Shown here in pieces: positions 22,742 to 33,545 of a stretch of DNA of 64,000 bases. The stretch's first letter is position 1; each line of letters begins with the position of its first letter. Below the pieces are notes generated by a model. The model made no database searches, had not been told where the DNA came from, and saw nothing but the letters and a program-made list of their open reading frames with translations. Both the position numbers and the translations under genes were made by a program. Source of the stretch: Astragalus membranaceus (taxonomy: Eukaryota; Streptophyta; Magnoliopsida; Fabales; Fabaceae); the NCBI GenBank assembly GCA_039519185.1, contig CM076849.1, positions 108,133,806 through 108,197,805 of the forward strand. Reading direction: 5' to 3'.

Positions 22742-22762
22742 AGAATGTCTGTCACAACCATC

Positions 22763-23284
22763 CTATAAAGGAGATTGCGCAGCCTTTAACAATTCAAAGA
22801 ATTGTCGTGCCTCTAAATTAGGATCTTCTATCATCGTGTCTTCGTCATGATGACCTTCCCGCTCAAGATAGTTGCCAATTTCCGGTCCCGCGGCATCCAT
22901 TACCAACTGCTCATTATTATCAAACATATCCCTACGACCACTACTACCATAATATGAATGATTGACAACCACTGGGGGAATCGGGGGAATCGGTTCGCCA
23001 TGATTTGTCCAATGATAATAATTACTCATGAAACCCTTCCTACATAGATGCACCATCACCATGTCTGGTGGGTGATGACGCAAACACTTGCAAATCTTAC
23101 ATGGACATCTAATCTCCCGGCTTTCGATGTTATCCTCGCTTTCAATCTTCTCTTTGTCTTTTTCTTTGTCCTTTTCCAAGACAAAGTTGACAAATCCCAA
23201 ACATCCTTCTTTAAATTCTTCTGTAATATTCTTGTCCTGATCCAGTCTTCTATCCATCCACTTTCTATTTTCGGGTACTTCCAT
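22763..23284 (-). CDS. Transposase-associated N-terminal domain of tnp2, ends in premature stop
   Basis: 173 residues from ATG 23282-23284. The sequence runs RKWMDRRLDQDKNITEEFKEG...FVNFVLEK, then IRCPCKICKC and DMVMVHLCRKGFMSNYYHWTNHGE, the transposase-associated domain that opens plant tnp2 proteins, with a Cys-rich zinc-like centre. It ends in an in-frame TAG at 22763-22765. The next codons (DGCDRHSVL) continue the protein in the same phase into the core. The stop is thus a nonsense change inside one long exon and should inactivate the transposase. Confidence 0.88.
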   Translation of the reverse strand: MEVPENRKWMDRRLDQDKNITEEFKEGCLGFVNFVLEKDKEKDKEKIESEDNIESREIRCPCKICKCLRHHPPDMVMVHLCRKGFMSNYYHWTNHGEPIPPIPPVVVNHSYYGSSGRRDMFDNNEQLVMDAAGPEIGNYLEREGHHDEDTMIEDPNLEARQFFELLKAAQSPL

Positions 23285-23409
23285 TGCTAATGTATTATTT
23301 ACACGAGCAACTAGTAGTCTTTAAAACTATATGAAGAAACAATGAAAAGAAAGGAAAGTCATCATTGAGTACTTCAAGTTAGTAAAGACATCTACCAAGT
23401 ATCATTTTG

Positions 23410-23697
23410 TGGGTCTTTACAGTGAAATGCAAGGCTGATGGAAGTGTGAAGAAACACAAAGCAAGAAAATTTAATACATTTGAAGGGCCCACAGGTTGAA
23501 GATGAAACTTAGGAGAATGAAATCTAGATGATCGTCCTAAGAATGAAAATTTAAAGTGTATGTCTGGAAAAGGTTTCACAAAGATACTATAGGTTCAGTT
23601 GTCCTAAGATACTTTACAGTGAAATGCAAGGATGTGGAGAGATACAATGAAAGATTAGTAGTAAAAGGATTTACTCAAATTCATGGTATTTACTCAA
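23410..23697 (+). pseudogene. Two short Ty1/copia reverse-transcriptase fragments
   Basis: 23410-23466 translates as WVFTVKCKADGSVKKHKAR, the start of the copia RT domain. 23613-23697 gives a second, diverged copy (FTVKCKDVERYNERLVVKGF, then TQIHGIYS). They lie on the strand opposite to tnp2, in the CACTA-1 stretch upstream of the transposase start. They are remnants, not genes. Confidence 0.6.
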
Positions 23698-24589
23698 CTC
23701 ACATGTGAATAGTTATAACAAAACTAACACACATACAATCATTAGAATCAAGATAAACACACAAAAGTAATAAATATAGACACACAAAAGTATTCAAAAG
23801 CAACAACAAAACGTACCGTATTTGCCAACAATATTGAACTTCTTGGTTCTCTTGGTCTGCACAACAACATCATGACACATATCCTCGAATTAGTTTAGCA
23901 ACAACATCAAAACTGAATATTGCACATTGCATGTAAAATGTACTTACTACATTGAGCCAAATCACTTGCTCCTAAATATGCAGATCCTTCAATCTCAGCC
24001 AGACCAAACTTCTGTGTAGTAAAAAAAGTAACACAACATCAGATAATTTATTTATATAATAATATTGCAAGTGAAATTGTCTTCATAGACACCAGAATAA
24101 GCATCCTAAGAGTTCAACCGGCCATGTGCGTATACATTTTAATCTTATTCATCCATCCAAAAATGATAAAGTCATGAAAGATAAATGATTGTTATTTGCA
24201 TATTGAAATTGCATTGTTAAACTGGTTGAATTATTTGAGATTCGAACACATTTATATCTGTTTAAGTGCGGAATATTGGATCTCAAAAAAGGAAGGTGCA
24301 GAGAAACTAAAATTTATTTTATTTCAGGAAATAAAAGTAAGGATGACATCAGTTGCAGAACATTTTATTTCTGTTTAAGTGCGTATACATTTTATTTCTT
24401 ATTCCATATCTAATAAGAAATCAGTTGCAGAACAAAAAAAAAAAAGAACAGAGGGAACAGAGGGAACAAAACGCGAATGGAAGGGATGATTTACCTTTAG
24501 CTTTGCAAGTTTCGCGAGATAGAACCTTTGATTCAGAGCCTGATTGGAAGAGAAACGCGAATGGAGGCTTGATGGGATGAGGAGGGTGA

Positions 24590-24860
24590 TTCGGCGGGGA
24601 AGGCTACGGTTTCACGGTGGGATTTAGGGATTTAGCGAGAGGGTGGGTTTCAGCGAGTATGAAGTTGTGGGGGAGAGAAGAGAGCAAGAGGGGAAGGCTA
24701 CGGTGGGATTTAGGGATTTAGCGAGAGGGTGGGTGTCATCGATGATGAAGTTGTGGACTTGTGCGATTTAGGGATGAAGAATACGGTGGGGGAGAGAAGA
24801 CAGCAAGAGGGGGGAAGGGATTTAGGGATTTAGCGAGAGGGTGGGTTTCAGTGAGAGCGA
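24590..24860 (+). repeat. Tandem repeat in CACTA-1 5' region
   Basis: Three imperfect units of about 90-120 bp share GGGATTTAGGGATTTAGCGA, each followed by GAGGGTGGG. They sit between the tnp2 start and the subterminal repeats and may belong to the element's 5' leader or promoter. Confidence 0.7.
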
Positions 24861-24889
24861 GAGCGAGAGTTTTTTTTACTTAATTAAGT

Positions 24890-25231
24890 GACAAAAAAAA
24901 TTGCACAAAGTGAGTTAACGACGAATTTGAAATTCCTCACTATTAGTGAGGAACACTTTTCCTCACAAACTGCGTCTCTAAATTCTTTTTCAACATTTTG
25001 TGACGAATTTAGTTACGAAATATTTAATGAGGGATATTTTTCATCTCTAAATTCGTCACAAAGTTACGAAATTTTTAGTGAGGAATATTTTTCATCTCTA
25101 AATTCGTCACAAACATAAGCTGCAGGTGCCCCCCCTAAATTTATTTTTTTCGTCACTAAATCCCTCACTAATAGTGAGGAATATTTATCCCTCTCTAAAA
25201 TTCCTCTCTAAAAACAATTTTTTTAGTAGTG
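24890..25231. repeat. CACTA-1 subterminal repeats and terminal inverted repeat, 5' end
   Basis: Repeats of AGTGAGGAA, CCTCACTA and TTCGTCACAAA match those at 1-470. The last bases TTTTTTTAGTAGTG (ending 25231) are the reverse complement of a CACTAC terminus. Confidence 0.88.
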
Positions 25232-25816
25232 ATGCAAGCATCGATACTGATTTGGACGACTGTGTGACTAACCCCAATGTCGATTTATGTACGATGAGCC
25301 CAAATATTCTAGATGTGAGTACGCCTCGATGATCATTTTCTAGGTGAATCAAGTGCACATCATGTTTCTGGTAATACTTGGTGGCTCTTAGCATGGAACT
25401 TTCTACGAGAAAATTCCGGGGTGTCATGTTTTAGGTAATTCATGGGTGGTTCTAATCATGGATGCTTGGTGTTGAAATAGTAAATCCTAGATGTCTCAGT
25501 GTCAATCGTTTCCCTTCATGAACTTGAAATTCCTGTGTGGACATCATGCATATTTCATGTAATTCACAGGTGGTTCTAAAGTTGGATGATCGGTCTTGAA
25601 TTGGTAATTCCTGGGTGGTAGGGTCATCACGTTCCAAGTTAGGGGATGCTTCATGGATATGACTCATATGAGGGTTATTCGCGAAAATTTCAGAATTTTA
25701 TGTTCGTTGGCATATAGTCTAACAAATAAGGACTGACTATATATGCATTTTGCTTTGTTATTCTGCTATGATCGATGATAAGTATATGTTGTTATGTCAT
25801 TCTATATCCTATGGTA

Positions 25817-25988
<172 letters not shown>

Positions 25989-26312
25989 ATCTCAATTTTG
26001 ATGATGACCATTGCACATGATTCTCCAATCCAATGGATGTAACGCAATAGTTTGTAGGATTGTGAATCATATTTTAGAGCTGAAGTTGTAGAGGTCGCCA
26101 ACCTTATTCATATGTTATTAGACTTAGATGTTTTGTTGATAATGGAGTATCGGTGGAACCATCAGGGTATAACCCCAAAATTCGAGTATTGGGTGCTTGA
26201 CTAGCATATGTGTATCATTGGTTAGGGAGTCGCCTAGTGCATGGCTATTGGAGCAATCCTCTTTGTGGGTACCTTCACAATGTATGTAAGTAGTATATAA
26301 GTAGTACCTTCA

Positions 26313-26313
26313 C

Positions 26314-26370
<57 letters not shown>
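26313..26370 (+). repeat. (AAT)n microsatellite
   Basis: About 19 uninterrupted AAT units. Confidence 0.97.
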
Positions 26371-26371
<1 letters not shown>

Positions 26372-26742
26372 TGAGAGTGTGAGGATGGTGAGTAGAGAGA
26401 GAAAGAGAGGTAAACATGAATAAAAATTGGGAAAAGACTTTTAGCCCAATTCTTACCTATAACTGAGGTCAAAGGTGAAGCAGAGTGATGTTTGAGGAAA
26501 AATTTAAAACCTTTCTACACTAGATATTAGAAAATCGATGTCAGAAATTCTCTCCAAAACTCGGTGTAAATCTCAAATTCTTTTGTTTCGTACAATATTT
26601 TTAAAGTCGTACAGAGATCAAAACGTAAATAAAAACAAATATATTTTGGTAAAATGTAAACAAAAATATCATTTCAAACGGTTCACTTCAACCCATTTCA
26701 TTGTACAATACAAAACTGTTCAACCGGGTTATGGGTGCTAGT

Positions 26743-26961
26743 CAGTGGCGGACCCAGGACCCCGGGGTCAGGGGTGTCAAATTTTTTAAGGCCGGTGTCA
26801 AATGGGTGCAAAACTTGTTCTACTAGTACAATTTCAAATTTTCAGGGGTGTCAAAATTAAAATTTCAAAAGATTTAGGCTATTTATATAGGGTGTTTAGT
26901 GCAAAAAAAAAATTCCAGGGGTTCAACTGAACCCCCTGGCTTGTAGCCAGGTCCGCCACTG
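26743..26961. mobile_element. hAT-type MITE, 219 bp
   Basis: Terminal inverted repeats begin CAGTGGCGGACC and end GGTCCGCCACTG. The element is flanked by a perfect 8-bp duplication GTGCTAGT (26735-26742 and 26962-26969), the length made by hAT transposases. It has no coding capacity. Confidence 0.93.
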
Positions 26962-26969
26962 GTGCTAGT

Positions 26970-27526
26970 GTGCTACTACGGTCTAATTGAGGTTGAATCA
27001 TCCGCTAGACTCGCCGATTCGGTCTCGTTCTCAAAACACTCGTTTAGTCTAGTGCAAGTATGTTTAATTCTTTTTTTTTTGGTATAATAAAAAATGGTAA
27101 AAGTCCAACAAAACTTGCTATATTATTGGGCGAAGATGTCCCAAAGAAGTCATCAAAAATCAGTTGTTGGAAATTTCTTAGAAGAATGTTCTAAAACCTC
27201 TATGTTCCTGATAATGTTTTTGAAGCTATATGGTTGGTTAGCCAATTTTTTCCACAGGTTTCCACTACATTAATCCCGATTGTTCAGGATGTTCCCTTCT
27301 AAAAGCTGAAGAAAATAAATTAAAAATAATCCATTGGTAACTAAACTTTAGGAACATTACATCAAAATTGATAATTGTTGAAAGTCTAGACTCTAAACTA
27401 GCTACCAAGAACAAAAAGATCTAGAAACCCAACTACAATGCCAAGAACTACAACCCCTGTTGTCAAAAAGTTTAACAAATTAAGAAAAACTACATCTGAT
27501 CCGACAAATGACGTTAATCTCACGAA
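26970..27526. other. Intergenic, nothing recognised
   Basis: 3'-side spacer of the FAF-like gene. The forward frame at 27438-27788 overlaps that gene antisense and is a shadow. Confidence 0.5.
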
Positions 27527-28141
27527 TCAACCACGAACTGTTCTAATAGGATGCAATGGCACTGGCATCGCAAAACTACACGAAGGAGAAGATCTCACAC
27601 TATTGCAATTCAAAGGTAACCCTTCGTCATTTTCCAAAGAAAACCCATCATCAGCACCACCAACATTGCTAGCCTTTTGCTCTTCATCAACATTTGTATC
27701 ATCATCAATCTCTTCATCATCATCATCATCATCATCATCATGTGTACCAAGTGGTGTAAAATATTCTTCCTCACTAGTATCAGAGTAGTAATCTTCCTCA
27801 ATCTCATGATCTAGTGGAACAAGGTGCATGGTAAGTCTACCATCAGCTCTATGCACATGAAAATACTCATGATGCTTTACTCTTTCTTCCTTAATAATCA
27901 ACCTTCCTTCATCGGTATAATACCTTTTATAAACCCATGGCATGTGAGAAGCTAAGTTTTGTGTTTGAGCTAAACGAGGCATAGGAGGAGGGAACTCTCT
28001 CTTTTCCTTCTTTTTAATGTAGCTTCTCTTTGGTACATCGTTGGATTTGAAATGATCAACGACGTCGTTTTCATTTTGTAGGTCAATGCAGCTTTCGCTG
28101 CCGATGTAATCGTGGACATCGTTTGTGGAGGTTAAGGTCAT
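27527..28141 (-). CDS. FANTASTIC FOUR (FAF)-like protein
   Basis: An intronless 204-residue protein with its start at ATG 28139-28141 and TGA at 27527-27529. The FAF domain is clear at about residues 47-110: EFPPPMPRLA, then HMPWVYKRYYTDEGRLIIKEERV, HEYFHVHRADGRLTMHLV. An acidic tail with an Asp run follows, partly encoded by a TCA/GAT repeat (27713-27739). FAF proteins in Arabidopsis are small plant-specific regulators that affect shoot meristem size through the WUSCHEL-CLAVATA pathway; which of these roles applies here is unknown. A TATA-like CTATATATTC lies 50 bp upstream on the same strand. The frame has no lesions. It is the only convincing host gene in the window. Confidence 0.85.
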   Translation of the reverse strand: MTLTSTNDVHDYIGSESCIDLQNENDVVDHFKSNDVPKRSYIKKKEKREFPPPMPRLAQTQNLASHMPWVYKRYYTDEGRLIIKEERVKHHEYFHVHRADGRLTMHLVPLDHEIEEDYYSDTSEEEYFTPLGTHDDDDDDDDEEIDDDTNVDEEQKASNVGGADDGFSLENDEGLPLNCNSVRSSPSCSFAMPVPLHPIRTVRG

Positions 28142-28190
28142 GATGATGGGTTTGTTTTTTTTATTGAGAATGAGAAGGAAAAATCAAAGG

Positions 28191-28200
28191 GAATATATAG
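28191..28200 (-). promoter_or_regulatory. Putative TATA box of the FAF-like gene
   Basis: CTATATATTC on the minus strand. Its distance of 50 bp to the ATG would leave a very short 5' UTR, so the true start site may differ. Confidence 0.4.
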
Positions 28201-28429
28201 AGGGAGAAACATTGGGGGTGTGAAAGTAAATTTGCGGGGGTGTAAATGTGAATAAATGAGTGAAGGATTTTACGTACGTTGAATACGCAGAAATTGCAGG
28301 GAGAGGAAATGAAACAGTGGCTGGATTTTCGTGAAGGTGGTGGCAATGAAGAGAGAATCGAAAAGGATGCAACAGTGACAGCTATTACCCATTGAGAATA
28401 ATGAAGTCAAAATTGAGTGGTATGTGGCT

Positions 28430-29834
28430 GGATTTAAGAGTGTCTGAATCTGAATACCTGTGAAATTTTCAAATTTCGAAATAAATTAGATGAGGATAAA
28501 TTAAATTAAGTAAAGGAGCTAATTTAGGGATTGTCTTTCTAATCAAATTATTTATTCACTTTTTTATCGATCAAATTATTTATTCCTTGTTTAACTCAAT
28601 TTAATATATGTGGTAATATTTTATATTTATATTCTTGGCATTATCTGCAGGTAATTAATTGTAATAAGTGTGCATTTGTCAAAATTAATTGTAATAAATG
28701 TGTTTTGAATAAGTGGTTTTTAGAAGAAAAAAATAATAGTTTTCTAATAAATTTGAATATTTATATTTTTGACTATAAATTAATTATTATGCTATAAATA
28801 TGAGAAAAATATAATAAAAATTTCACTATTATTCAAAGAAATTAGTCAAAATCAATAAATGAATAGTTTTTTTTACTCAAAATGACTAGTTTGAATTAAT
28901 TTAATAAGAAACTAGAAAATGATTAGTGTGAAAGGACATAATGAACTTAGAAATAAAAAAAAAACGAAAGAAAAAGATGAATTAGTAAAAAAAATTATAT
29001 TTTTTTGACATATGTAAAAAAAACTTATTATATAATGACTAATGGGAAAGTTCAAAAGTGAACAAATAAAAAAAATGAAAGCAAAAGACGGAAAAAAGAT
29101 AAAAAGAAATTAAAGGAAGAGTAAAAAAATATAAGAGCTGGTTTTAGTTTCTTTATGGAAAATAACGTGGAATTCAGACTATAAAAAGTTTTTTTTCAAT
29201 AAATAAAAGTTATTATTAATAGAACATTTAGCATCGAAATCGGTGAAAACTGCGCACCAATGACATGCTAACAAAAAAAGAATAATTAGCACAACATTAT
29301 TGTCACAAACTTCCCCCACATACTATGAAGGGTTTGAGAGGACGCTCAATCATGTGCAAGGCTAAATGAAATACAAAACACCATGATATATTATGTCCAA
29401 ACTAGGAGTTACACGAAGGAAAGAAACACATAGAAGCGAGAGAAGCTAACACTAATAATATGAGTTATAAAGAAAGGGCTATATTAATTATACTTTTAGT
29501 CCTCTGTTTCCAAATTTCAAATATTTGGTTCTCTTATTTTAAAATACCGACATTTGACCATCTATTTTAAAAAACTCAGACATTTAGTCCAACAAAGGAT
29601 TTTTCATATAATTAATTTATTTATTTATCTAGTAAAATATTTGAAATAAAAACAAAAAAAGAAATTAAACCAAGAACTAATTGTATAAGCCACACCTCCA
29701 AAACCTTTTTCCATACTTACAAAGCGGGTCATCAATGGAGATTCCACATTGCATTGACAGGTATTTCCTTGTTCACAGAAATGTGGATCTATTTGAAAAT
29801 GTACCAGTAGAATTCATTCCACCTTCAATATAGA
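28430..29834. other. AT-rich intergenic spacer
   Basis: Very AT-rich with no coding signal. A block at about 29490-29600 (ending in CAGACATTTAGTCC) is roughly the reverse complement of 29875-29970, suggesting two inverted copies of one old repeat. Confidence 0.5.
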
Positions 29835-29880
29835 CAGTGGCGGACCTAGGACGAGAAAAGGGGGTTCAAAATCTCTTGTT
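29835..29880 (+). mobile_element. One end of a hAT-type MITE
   Basis: CAGTGGCGGACCTAGGA matches the terminus of the MITE at 26743. I find no second terminus in the following 500 bp, so this is a fragment. Confidence 0.45.
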
Positions 29881-30011
29881 TGACTAAATGTCCAAGTTTT
29901 TTTAAAATAGGAGACTACTTGTTTGATTTTAAAATATGGAGACAAAAATTCTAAATATTTAAAAATAGGTGGACAAAAGAAAATAGATGAGGGAAGTAAT
30001 ATCAAAAAGAG

Positions 30012-30172
30012 AAACCTACATGGTATAACACAAGTGGTAGATACTTGGGCTCCTTAACTATTTTGTGGAGTTCGATTCTTGGTCGGTGGGTATGAAAAAA
30101 TACCTGGTGGTAAAGGTCAACTCCTTAAACAAATCTCAGTACCTCGGGAAGGATACTTTGGTTTAAGAAAAA
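30012..30172 (+). mobile_element. tRNA-derived SINE (SINE-1)
   Basis: 161 bp between perfect 11-bp direct repeats ATCAAAAAGAG (30001-30011 and 30173-30183). A tRNA-like promoter is visible: an A-box-like AGTGGTAGATACTTGGG and a B box GTTCGATTC at 30070-30078. The 3' end is A-rich. It would be transcribed by RNA polymerase III and copied by a LINE enzyme supplied in trans. Confidence 0.85.
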
Positions 30173-30433
30173 ATCAAAAAGAGCAATGTTATTTTGACAC
30201 TCTCAGTTGACATCATATACAGACTAAAAATACGCTCAATTCAATTCATGATTTGATCGAAGGAGAGAGAAGAAATTAATAAAAAAACTCAAAATCGTAT
30301 AATATATCGTGTCTATTGTTTCAAAACAGCATTCTTGTTCTTGCATAAAAATGTTGTGTTTTTTTTACCCCCATCATCTGCCTATATACTCCCACAATAA
30401 ATTTTAAGACGAAAATACCCCTTATAAAATTGA

Positions 30434-30690
30434 CTTAAATCGGATCTACCTTTGAGGAGGTAGATCCGATTCACAAAAATAAAATGCGGATTTACGTATA
30501 TCCGATTGGAATTAGTGGGGGGAAATCAGATATAGCTTTAGTGAGGTAGACCTGCTTTGCATTGAACAAAGCGGATATCCGCTTTGCATTTAACAAAGCG
30601 GATATACCTATCAGTAGGGGTATGTCCGCTTTGTTAAAATTCAAATCGGATTTACCTCCCTGATAGGTAAATCCGATTTGTACTAAATTC
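30434..30690. repeat. Hairpin array with ATCGGAT motifs, left subterminal part of MULE
   Basis: Successive short inverted repeats: a 14-bp stem at 30438-30451/30458-30471 (AATCGGATCTACCT, 6-nt loop), a CCGCTTTG/CAAAGCGG stem near 30577-30602, and a 15-bp stem at 30643-30657/30665-30679 (AAATCGGATTTACCT). Related CGGAT motifs recur at 33366-33545, just inside the other end. Confidence 0.85.
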
Positions 30691-30886
30691 GATGGGTAGG
30701 ATTTGACTGTCAATGTTGATCAACGGTGTAGATTGCACCGACCATACCAATGGTTGATAATCATTGACGAATTCTATAAATACCCATTGCCAACCTTATT
30801 CTTTTCACTCAAAAATTTCACTCTCACTTGCTTATTTCACTCATCCAAAATGGAGATATGCCTCACTCAACGCTCAGATGACAATA

Positions 30887-31229
30887 GGTTTGAAGGATAA
30901 AGTGTGGTGTCCACTTCTGGAGTCCTCAGCCGGTGTTATGCAGAATCCACCGCGACATGGGGTTTGAAGGTTTGAAGGATAAAGTGTGGTCCAAAGTTCA
31001 AGTGATTGGTGACGACCGTGACGTCACTAGTATCACTTATCGCAAACCCTATCTTGGAGATGATTGCCGCGTTTCCTTCTCGTCCATGACAATCAAGACT
31101 GACGAAGACGTGGTGAACATGTTAAACATCCATGACACGCTTCAGGGGTATAAGCCGTTGGAGCTGTACGTGGAAACTCAACGGAGTGTGAATGAGATTT
31201 TACGTCGTCTTCGACGACCAGAATTTTAG
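30887..31229 (+). pseudogene. N-terminal fragment of a MULE transposase
   Basis: The stretch GLKDKVWSKVQVIGDDRDVTS followed by ITYRKPYLGDDCRVSF, MTIKTDEDVVNML and LELYVETQ resembles the N-terminal domain of plant MuDR-type transposases. The open frame stops at 31227-31229 with no sign of the zinc-finger or DDE core. A 20-bp piece (GTTTGAAGGATAAAGTGTGG) occurs twice, at about 30888 and 30963, as a local duplication. It is read as a remnant. Confidence 0.55.
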
Positions 31230-31293
31230 GAAAATGTATCTGCCTATTGTTATTGTAGTTTGTTATTGTTATTGTTATTGTTATTGTTATGTT

Positions 31294-33327
31294 TTATCTT
31301 TTATCGCATGAATGAAATCGAAATTTTAATGAAACTCCACAAATATAATAAACCAGAAATAATAAGAACCAAGTCATAAAAAATAGTTCAAGCATACAAT
31401 CACACAAAACCCCCTTGTCACGTCCCGGTAGCATATCCAGTAACCGGGTGAGGCGAGCGTATGTCTGACTACCCATCCTAATGTCTCCGCTCCGAAGCCC
31501 CCTCCGAATCTCCTCCTCCACAATCTCTAGCAAATCTGGCTGTACTCGTGGTGCAGCTGGCTGTACTGGTGGTGGTGGTGGTGATGCAACCCGTAAGAGT
31601 CTAGGAATAGATGCTCTTACATACCAATGTATGTAGTCCAGAGCAACCTGACCCAACTCCTCAACTGGATAAGTAGTATGCAAAACCTCCTCCACCACAG
31701 GCGCAATCCGAAAAATGCAGTCTGCATGACTCGGACGACCAGTAAGAGGGTGACGTGGGATGACCTGCACGTACCCAAACTGTCTGAGGCACCTATCGGG
31801 CATGTAGGGAACATTGATGTCTCCCTAGCTGATGTGTCCCCTGTATAATGAGACCTGCTCAAAGTCTCTATCCTCCTCCCGGTGCTCCTCAAACGGTCGC
31901 CAGCAGACATCATCTTAGGTCAGCGCATCAATTCTCTGCCTGTATACCCCCAGCTCCACTCCATCCGTCTTCTTCTTCCTCCAACGCCCACACAGTGCTC
32001 CAGCCCGCAATCCACTCCTCCTCTCCACCAGCTGAGGAAAATACCATAAAATCCAGCTCTAAGAAAAAGAAGATAAACAACATGGTGAATTAAAAACTGT
32101 TTAACAAGTGCCTGAATTAAAAACATGGTGAATTAAAAACTTTTTACACCTGAATTAAAATTATTACCTTTAAGAGGGTCGCATACCCTCCTAACTGATG
32201 CGCCTGGTCCAAGCGAGAGTAGTTCAACTGGTCATACATGAAAGCAAGTGTTGCTGCCCCCAAGCATATGATCCCACACCAGCTGCACTGACATCCTCAA
32301 GTAGCAGCAGCCACTTAGCCTCAGCCCTGTCGCCGGTCTTGACTGTGAAGATGGACCAGCTCAGGATCAGAAGGATAAAGGCCCTGATAGCAGGACGCAT
32401 GTCATCCCCTATGGACCTTCTACTAACAATCTCCTGGAGCCACTCAAAACGGTAATATGGGCCAGATGAAGCTCGACACTCCAGCCCCGCCTCCTCCATA
32501 GTCACACCTAGATAAACATGTGCTAGGTTGATGGCCTGATCAGTGGTGACAGAAGTAGGTGGAGCTCTGTAGTAGTTCCCCGTAATGGGTAAATGCAGCA
32601 AACAGGAGACATCATCCAAAGTAATCGTCATTTCACTAAATGGTAAGTGAAATGACGATGTCTCTGGGTGCCACCTCTCAAGAAAAGCAGACATGAGCTC
32701 ATGGTCCACCTTTGTATGTCCGGTTGAGACGAGGGGGGCTAATCTGGAACCAGTGATAAAATCCCACAACCGGTGGTTTTGGGCAAACCCAAGCAGTCTC
32801 TGAGCCAGCTTGTTACCATGGTTCGTAACCTTCAATTTCCGCTCATATGTCTGTATTATAAATGTATCAGAAATAAGGCTATGTAAATAAATTAAACTAA
32901 GAAGGCTATGTAAATAAATTAAACTTACCGGGTCTTTCAATATAACGGAACAAACATGAGATGCTAGCCCAGTGAATAAAGGAGACTGCTCATCATGCTG
33001 CTCCTCATGCTGCTCTTCATGCTGCTGAGGCTGATGGTAGGGCTCCTCCTGGTACTGCTGATACTGCTGCTGCTGCTGATACTGTTGCTGATAATACCGC
33101 TGCTGGTAGTCCTCAAGCATAGAATGGTCCTCAGACATAGAATGCTCATCAAGAGGGTGCCCCTGCTGGCCTTCCTCATAGTGATAGTCTGGGGCCTCCT
33201 CCACCTGCTGATATTGCTGTTGTCTGCTACGCCGAGTAGACACATGTCCCGCAATCCTATGGTGGGTGCGTGTACTGGGAGCAGATGACGAGGCCTGACC
33301 CGAGGACTCCCCTCGATACCTGTTGGA
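31294..33327 (-). pseudogene. Plant mobile domain (PMD, MAIN-like) gene in the MULE
   Basis: Minus-strand exons. The first (about 33327-32933) is Ser/Gln-rich with a Tyr/Gln-repeat stretch. A GT-AG intron (GTAAGT at 32932 to TACAG at about 32853) follows. The second exon (about 32852-32173) has HGNKLAQRLLGFAQNHRLWD, ERWHPETSSFHLPFSEMTIT, LDDVSCLLHLPITG and later DQLNYSRLDQAHQLGGYA: the PMD signature of MAIN/MAIL proteins. The third part (about 32064-31294) has DDVCWRPFEEH, LYRGHIS and YMPDRCLRQFGYVQVIP, then a Pro-rich tail. Lesions: a frame change near 32260 and an in-frame TAG near 31835 where Trp is expected (before GDINVPYMP). The protein probably is not made intact. Confidence 0.75.
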
Positions 33328-33365
33328 CACTGGAAAAAAACAAAGTTTAAAAAAAACACCAAAAA

Positions 33366-33545
33366 ACACAAATTGGATCTAGTTATATCCGAATCGGATA
33401 TAGGTAGATACGATGCGAAAACGGATTTAGCTACTTCCGACTTACTTTTTTTGCGTGTTCTGAGGAAGATCGGATTTATGTAGATACGATGGTAAATCCG
33501 ATGGCAAATCGAAAATAGCTCTCTCAAGGGTAAATCCGATTCTCT
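33366..33545. repeat. CGGAT-motif array, right subterminal part of MULE
   Basis: Repeats of ATCCGAATCGGATATAGG, GATCGGATTTATGTAGA and GTAAATCCGATGG echo the left array at 30434-30690. Confidence 0.75.

Noticed and set aside
27438..27788. 116-codon plus-strand frame at the FAF-like locus
   Set aside because: Overlaps the FAF-like gene antisense; poly-Ser comes from the Asp-codon repeat.
30014..30090. A functional tRNA gene
   Set aside because: Has A- and B-box-like motifs but no cloverleaf pairing I can draw, and is flanked by an 11-bp duplication: a SINE.
32995..33288. Leu-rich plus-strand frame
   Set aside because: Antisense shadow of the Gln/Tyr-rich start of the PMD gene.
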